Assembly (NCBI GenBank): GCA_963978895.1
Contig: OZ022241.1
Coordinates: 6,824,653 to 6,888,652, forward strand
Length of the DNA stretch: 64,000 nt
Direction: 5' to 3'
Origin: Erpobdella octoculata
Lineage: Eukaryota > Annelida > Clitellata > Hirudinida > Erpobdellidae
Shown: piece after piece, positions 58,550 through 64,000 of the stretch
How the letters are laid out: the number at the start of each line of letters is the position of its first letter
How positions within the stretch are numbered: position 1 is the stretch's first letter
Notes under the pieces: generated by a model
Seen by the model: only the letters and a program-made list of their open reading frames with translations
What the model was told of the DNA's origin: nothing
Databases searched by the model: none
Translations under genes and position numbers: made by a program

Positions 58550-59690
58550 CTTAATGATCAGATCATCAAATAACCCACAGATTACAAAATTTTATTTTTT
58601 TTAATGCTATATTTTTTTCGAAAAATAGCGGATAGCCGGGGAGGGGTAGTCGTAGATACTTTTCAAAAAAATTATTAAAACATCATACACTTTTTCTCAA
58701 AACAAACTGATACTAGGGAAAAAAGTAGTTGTACCAAGTGACGGATTTATGGGAAGACCTACATCGTGTGCCCTTGTTCATCAACTAATTTTGGAGACAA
58801 AATTGTTTAATGTTTTCACAAAAATTTTGGAAAGGTTCCTACCGCAATTTCTCCCCCCAAGTTATCAGCTCTGTTTGTTGAAAAAAATTACAGATATGAT
58901 TTTCTAATGGCATATTTTTTAGACTGCCCAGGGTGCCAAAATCTTTAGTTACGCCACTGCAGTTACTGGGTTGTCCTGACCTATTATTTAAACTTGTGTT
59001 AATATTGGTGTAAGCCGCCTTACCAAATGTGTTTATTTATTTCTCAAATCCCTGCAAAGACTGATTTTTTTTAAAACCTGACCCGTTATATAGATACAAA
59101 ATCTCAAGCCCGGTCCATAACTCTGCCTCGCTAATTGCGAGCCAGTCCGAAGCCTGGAGAAAGGAGGAGGGAAAAGTAAAAAGAATCAAATTCTAATCCA
59201 CGACAGGAAGTACTTAAGTGCTTCCTACATACAGTCATTAGAGTCTTGAAACACCTGGTGTAAAGGACTATAAACTATTATAAAAAAAAGTCCGGTCCAT
59301 TTTATTTTCATTACCACAAAAACTCATGGCTCAGCTCAATAGTCTTGATCCATGCTGATTTTCGTCTGGACCGATCCGTTTGATAACCCTTATAAAAAGT
59401 CCCGTCGAACACGTCCCTTGCAGGGCTCTAGTTTGGTACCAACTCTGATCAATGTTTTGTGAGTAAAATATTTTTTAGGTTACACTGATGAAATGAAAAA
59501 ATTCGTTGTGAACAAAATAGTTGTTTTTACAAATATTTTAATGTTTTTAAATGACCATTAATAAACTGAAGTTATACAATGCATAATGCCTATTTGTTAA
59601 CACACGGCGCTGTCCCATGTTCCCAAAATCATCATCCAGCTTTGATAGTAATTTAAAAAAATTCAAACTTTAAACACTTTTTTCTAAAAA
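58550..59690. mobile_element. Truncated hAT element, copy of 42100-43395
   Basis: Same left joint to the minisatellite. The right end is lost at about 59690, where it joins the block also found at 45410. Carries a SINE-like copy at 59121. Confidence 0.7.
59121..59288 (+). mobile_element. SINE-like short retroposon, copy 5
   Basis: Same insertion point as copy 42664. Confidence 0.6.
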
Positions 59691-59974
59691 GAGCAGTTGA
59701 CCAAAAACTTCTCCATTTACGACTCTCTCTCATTCTCAACATTTTTGGCTGAAATTGCGTTACATATCGTTTTTCTCCTATTTAAAGCCCACTGACCAGT
59801 TATCACTGGTACCAGTCTTGTTCTGTCTTCATATTGCTAGAAATTTTCAATTTGACTATGAGAAAATCACTGACTACAAATATAAACTTATTAAAAACTA
59901 ATAGTAGGAAGAATAAACAAATTTTGTTTTTAATAATTTTTATTGATTCCAAGATAATTTAAATTATATGTTTA

Positions 59975-60060
59975 CAGTTTTACTCTTTATCGAAACTCAA
60001 TTTTTCTAAATGTCAAGATGTCGAACAATGTTTTTCATGATGTAGTTATGCAGGTTTCAT
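59975..60060 (-). other. Probable 3' UTR exon of locus 7
   Basis: TAG acceptor 60063-60061; GATAAAG near the distal end. Confidence 0.5.
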
Positions 60061-60449
60061 CTAGTAAAAACATAAACAGAATAGTTTAAATATTATGAAC
60101 GATGTGGGAATTGTTTTGATACTTTTTATGTTTATCAACATTTTGCGTAAATAATTTAAAAAAACTAGAAAATAGATTGGTTAGTTTAAATATAGACTTA
60201 TTATAAAATTCAACTAAAAATCAAAAACATAAACTAAAATAATTATAGAATTTGAAACAAAAATATTAAGAGCTACCTATATAAAAAATACATTTTTAAG
60301 GGCTAGTTGATTTTAAATTGAAACAAGATGAAAATGTTTTATAAGTGTAGTCAGTAATAAAATTCGAATGAAAAAATTACATTTAAATTATTTTATTAAA
60401 AAAAACAACGTATTAACTCATACAAATTATGATTAGAAGCTACAATTAC

Positions 60450-60929
60450 TTAATGGTGGTGGTGTTCTTTGAGAAAGTCAATAACGCAATCGCTTGGTTT
60501 GGGAAATGGTTTAGCTGAAAAATTTATTACACGTAAAAATGTTTTTTACTCAAAAAAAAGTTGTTAATGTTTAAAAAAATTAATTTGAACAAAACTCATT
60601 TAATAAGTATAACACAAATCCTGAAATCTAAATTACCCAAATCTTCAATTTTTGCATCATTCTTAGCATTGTCAGCGGAAGTGAAGTCAACGCAAAATTG
60701 TTTTGCATCTGTTTTAAAAATTTAATCAACATTTTTGAATTGCTCTTGAGTAAATAAAATTGTTTATTATATGCAATAAATTAAAATAAATTTATAAAAT
60801 ATTATGTAGTAAACAGTTTATTATAAGCTAATTCAATTTATTCGAATATATGTATATAATAATTGTATATAATTGAGTTATTAAAATATTCAATATACAT
60901 ACCATCAAGAGTGTACTTTTTCACAAAAC
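60450..60929 (-). CDS. Locus 7 cassette B: exons 2B-4B
   Basis: Exons 60929-60903 (27 nt), 60708-60637 (72 nt) and 60514-60450 (65 nt, TAA). About 75 residues with the signal exon. Cys pair KQFC and SDC; the tail is HHHH, the longest His run of the family. Only 96 bp separate the cassette A stop from exon 2B, too little for a promoter plus signal exon, which is the clearest case for a shared signal exon. The stop touches a GTAATT donor. Confidence 0.7.
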
Positions 60930-61025
60930 CTTTAGGATGAAAATATATAAAATATTGTGAAATTAATAAAAAATTATTTTTAATTAATTAATCTTATACA
61001 CAATTATTGTATGAACCACAATCAC

Positions 61026-61699
61026 TCAACTCTCTAATTCTCCAAAGTAACTTTTGACACAATCGGGCACGTCATGGGGCGGGTTTTCAGCTGCAAAATT
61101 TATAAAATTATTGAATGAAAATCATTAGCATTCATTAATATAAAAACGTTAATAAATGAAAAAAGTAAATTAAAAAAATTGATGGATAATGATTATTTTT
61201 TATTATTTAAAATCAAAATGTTAATAATTGCTACAACTAAAATTAATAAATAAAAAAGTTTCTTAAATTAAAAAAAAACTCACGTTTTTTTGGAAGTTCG
61301 CCGTTTTTAGCTAAATATTCACAAAAGTGTTTGGAAGCTGTTTTAATAAACAAAAGATTATTTTACTTTTCTGTGTCTGTTTAGGTTTTTATCTATTTAT
61401 ATGTATATAATTAGTTTATTATATATTGAATGGTACTTACCTCCTACAAAAAACTTCAAACCTTCGTCTGAATAAAAATATTAATTACAAAAGAATCAGT
61501 TTAATTTATATATTTCAACACATTGCCACCAAAGCAACAAAGAAGAATTACTAAAAATTGTTTGTGTTTTAAAATTATTCTAACTTTTTATTGTTTTTTT
61601 TTAATTGCATATATTGTAAAAACCTAAAAACCTACCAGATTCTGCAAAACAGACATTTGCAACAACCAGGATCAAAACTCCAGCAATGATGGCTTTCAT
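61026..61699 (-). CDS. Locus 7 form A: small secreted two-cysteine peptide (most compact locus)
   Basis: Exons 61699-61636 (64 nt), 61467-61441 (27 nt), 61337-61284 (54 nt) and 61090-61026 (65 nt, TGA). About 69 residues: signal peptide MKAIIAGVLILVVANVCFA, then DEGLKFFVG, exon 3 with KHFCEYLAKNGELPKK, and exon 4 with PPHDVPDCVKSYFGELES. All splice sites are canonical and introns phase 1. Intron 1 has no SINE, so the whole seven-exon locus fits in 1.25 kb. This makes it the best model for the ancestral layout. Confidence 0.78.
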
Positions 61700-61765
61700 C
61701 TTTTATAGCTTTTTATAACTTGAAGAAACAAATCAAAAAGTTGTGCTTAACTAACATTCTTGACT

Positions 61766-61773
61766 TTTTTATA
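61766..61773 (-). promoter_or_regulatory. TATA box of locus 7
   Basis: TATAAAAA on the minus strand, about 70 bp upstream of the ATG, in the family context. Confidence 0.6.
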
Positions 61774-62044
61774 TTGTTTTGTAAACAAAGTTTTTTGTTT
61801 TAACATTTGATTATCTACAATTGAACAGTCCGGACTAAGTCAATTTTATTGAATGTTTTCATCAATAGACATAGTTTTTTTATATCTTAGACAAAAAATT
61901 GCTTTTATAAACTTGATGCAAAATTTAGAAATAAGACAACTCAATTTTAAACTTATTTTAGACACTGTACTTTATTTTTTAAACAATTTTACTAGTTTTT
62001 TTTTTAACTTAACGCTAAAACAATTTTATAGAAAATAAGCTTGA

Positions 62045-63010
62045 TGTACCCGGCACAGCTGGGCGCGTGAATAAGTTGTTATAATGAGTGATGTGTATTA
62101 CGACTTTCAACAAATCAAACAAAAGTTAGATTGTTTGTTTTGCCGATTAATGAGGTGAGGAAAAAAATAGGTACTTATACTTTAAATATTGCAGCTTTAC
62201 GAATTGAATAGAAATAAACATTTTTTAGCAAAGTTATAAAATATAATTAAATTAGAAAGAAATACCAAAATATTTTTTTAGATTTGGACCGCTTGTTTGC
62301 TCATGTGTGTGTATGTGTGGGTGAAGTGTTTTATGATACTAAATCTTGTTAAGTTATTTAAGTGCTCGTGGTGATTGAGAAAATAAGAAATTACATATTT
62401 CAACAAACCAATCAAACGACAGTATGACGAACACAGAAGTAAAATATTTTATAGATGTACTTTTTTCAGCCAACAATTAATTGCCTGCAAAAGCAAGAAG
62501 CTTCTAATTAAAAGATGCGTTTATAAAAAAACGCAGGTTTTGAAGATTTCTGTAAAAAGAATTGTTCCATATAAGACGACAATTATAATAAGACGCACCC
62601 GGCTTAGCTTTTTGGGCTCTGAGAAAGTTATCTCTAGCAGTAGCATTTTTTAAGGATTATCTTAATATAATAAAAAGATACACATTATTAATAATTGGGT
62701 TGTTCTATTATTTTTTGAAAAGTAACTCGGCTGCATCAGATATTATTGACGCTAATGAAAATAAATATAAATCAGTTAAGGAGCTAATCAGCGCCAACGA
62801 AATTTAATTTGTTTCAAGTTTTGATTGAATTGAAACTGAAATTGACAACAAGGAAATTGAATATTTTTTTGGACAATCTACTGTTGAACTAATTAAACCA
62901 GACAAAGCAAAAAAACAAAATCAAATAAGAAAATTAACCATGCGTTCAATAAAATGACATTAAATGCATGAAAGTACAAGAAGTCAATAAGTCAAAGGCT
63001 GTCCCAAGAG
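62045..63010. other. Intergenic, partly a decayed duplicate of 35300-35580
   Basis: 62045-62690 holds nothing I can name. 62745-63010 is a diverged copy of 35310-35580. The shared part encodes no intact frame in either copy. Confidence 0.45.
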
Positions 63011-63115
63011 ATTTTCATTCCACTATTTGAACAACCCATATCAAGTTAAATTTACAACCTAAGCTTATAAAATGTTATTTTTGTCGTAGAGTGATATAAT
63101 CAAGCATTTATGAGA

Positions 63116-63180
63116 CGTTTTGGTCTAGTGGTTTAGACACCGGCTTGGATATCCGGAGTTCGATTCCAGGTTCGGGCACG
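63116..63180 (+). mobile_element. tRNA-derived SINE head, copy 2
   Basis: Duplicate of 50128 with a small deletion just before the B box. Confidence 0.55.
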
Positions 63181-63654
63181 TAATTTCCTTGAGCAAAAAA
63201 TTAACTCGCATGTGTTCACGTCAACTCAGCTTTTATTTTCTAGTGATCGATAAATGATTACCAGTTTTGCGAGTGGGATAATATGGTTCGGCACATTCGG
63301 ATACATGCGGATGGTAGGAAACTGTGATTCCATATGTGTGAGCTATCCCCGGAGCTGTTGTGGTGAAAGATATTTCACGAAGTGTCGCTCTAATGTTATA
63401 AATAATTATAATAACAATCATGTGAAAAGTTAAGGTTAAAACCTGAATACTAATTAATGATGAATTTATGCTAGTATAAAGTACTAGATTATCTTAAGAA
63501 TTGAATATAGCAGTATTAAGATGAAAGATTTAAATAAAAAAGGTGTTACTAAAGCAATGACAAAAAAATAGTAAATTGTTTAAACAGTCGTTTGAATGAA
63601 AATAGGTTATGTTAAAGTGATATGGTCAGGGGAATTATGGAATATAAGTTGGCA

Positions 63655-64000
63655 GGGGCGTCCAGAAAAGGGTTAGGAGGCAAATGTTTTCTCGCAAAGC
63701 TAGGGGAGAAAAATTCCTCCCTGAGCTTTAGTTTTACGGTTAAAAAGTTTCAGATGTGTAGCAGATTTAAGCAACAGAATCTTACATTTATGCAGCAATT
63801 GTCGTTGTTCACACCTCAGACTCTCTTTAGTGATAAGTCTATAAACACAGACATTGAAATGATTTGCCAACTCTATGGAGCTGATGCCAATGCAGTCGCA
63901 GCTAAACAATCAGGCTTCAAAACAACGTTCTGTCTTTTATCTCAGAATAGCACTGCTACTAATACTGATGATCTCCTACAAAATAGTTGCAATGATCAAG
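63655..64000 (+). pseudogene. hAT transposase remnant, copy 2 (cut by window edge)
   Basis: Starts CAGGGGCGTCCAG and carries the same coding stretch as 50824-51030, with substitutions. Confidence 0.6.

Overview
This window is nuclear DNA of an AT-rich invertebrate animal. The signs are spliceosomal introns with GT/AG borders, very long (TA)n, (TAA)n and minisatellite tracts, and many eukaryotic transposon families: Ty3/gypsy with SAP-type and SCAN-like gag, a Penelope-like element, CR1/L2-like and RTE-like LINEs, hAT and TA-target elements, and SINEs. The gag types suggest an arthropod, possibly an arachnid, but I cannot exclude another AT-rich invertebrate such as a cnidarian.

Two kinds of host gene are visible. 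One is a vesicular amine/acetylcholine transporter-like (SLC18-type) membrane protein on the + strand at 15762-17277, with one 61-bp intron. The other, the main content, is a minus-strand tandem family of tiny multi-exon genes for secreted two-cysteine peptides. Copies end at about 1.9, 25.0, 33.1, 41.2, 55.2 and 61.7 kb. There is also a 5'-truncated copy at 46.2-49.9 kb and an orphan exon at 22.1 kb. These short exons (27 to 110 nt) were assembled by hand from both strands.

Each complete locus has one TATA box and one 64-nt exon encoding a signal peptide. Two consecutive three-exon cassettes follow, A then B, each with its own stop codon, and then a shared-looking 3' UTR exon. Cassette B has no start or signal exon of its own. 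All internal introns are phase 1, so the signal exon joins either cassette in frame. This predicts two different mature peptides per locus by alternative splicing. I do not recognise the peptide family.

Layout: 0-2 kb, locus 1. 2-14.5 kb, transposons: a fold-back element with a LINE inside, hAT remains, a nested gypsy composite, and a Penelope-like end with a hammerhead-like motif. 15.5-17.3 kb, transporter gene. 19-21 kb, hAT pieces and a second fold-back element. 22-25 kb, locus 2. 25.3-30.8 kb, several terminal-inverted-repeat elements. 31-33.2 kb, locus 3. 34.8-64 kb, a rearranged tandem segmental duplication of about 13-16 kb units. Unit 1 (34.8-51.4 kb) carries loci 4 and 5; unit 2 (51.4-64 kb) carries loci 6 and 7. 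Differences between the units show which mobile elements arrived after the duplication: a near-intact gypsy in unit 1 and a 964-bp TA-target element in unit 2.
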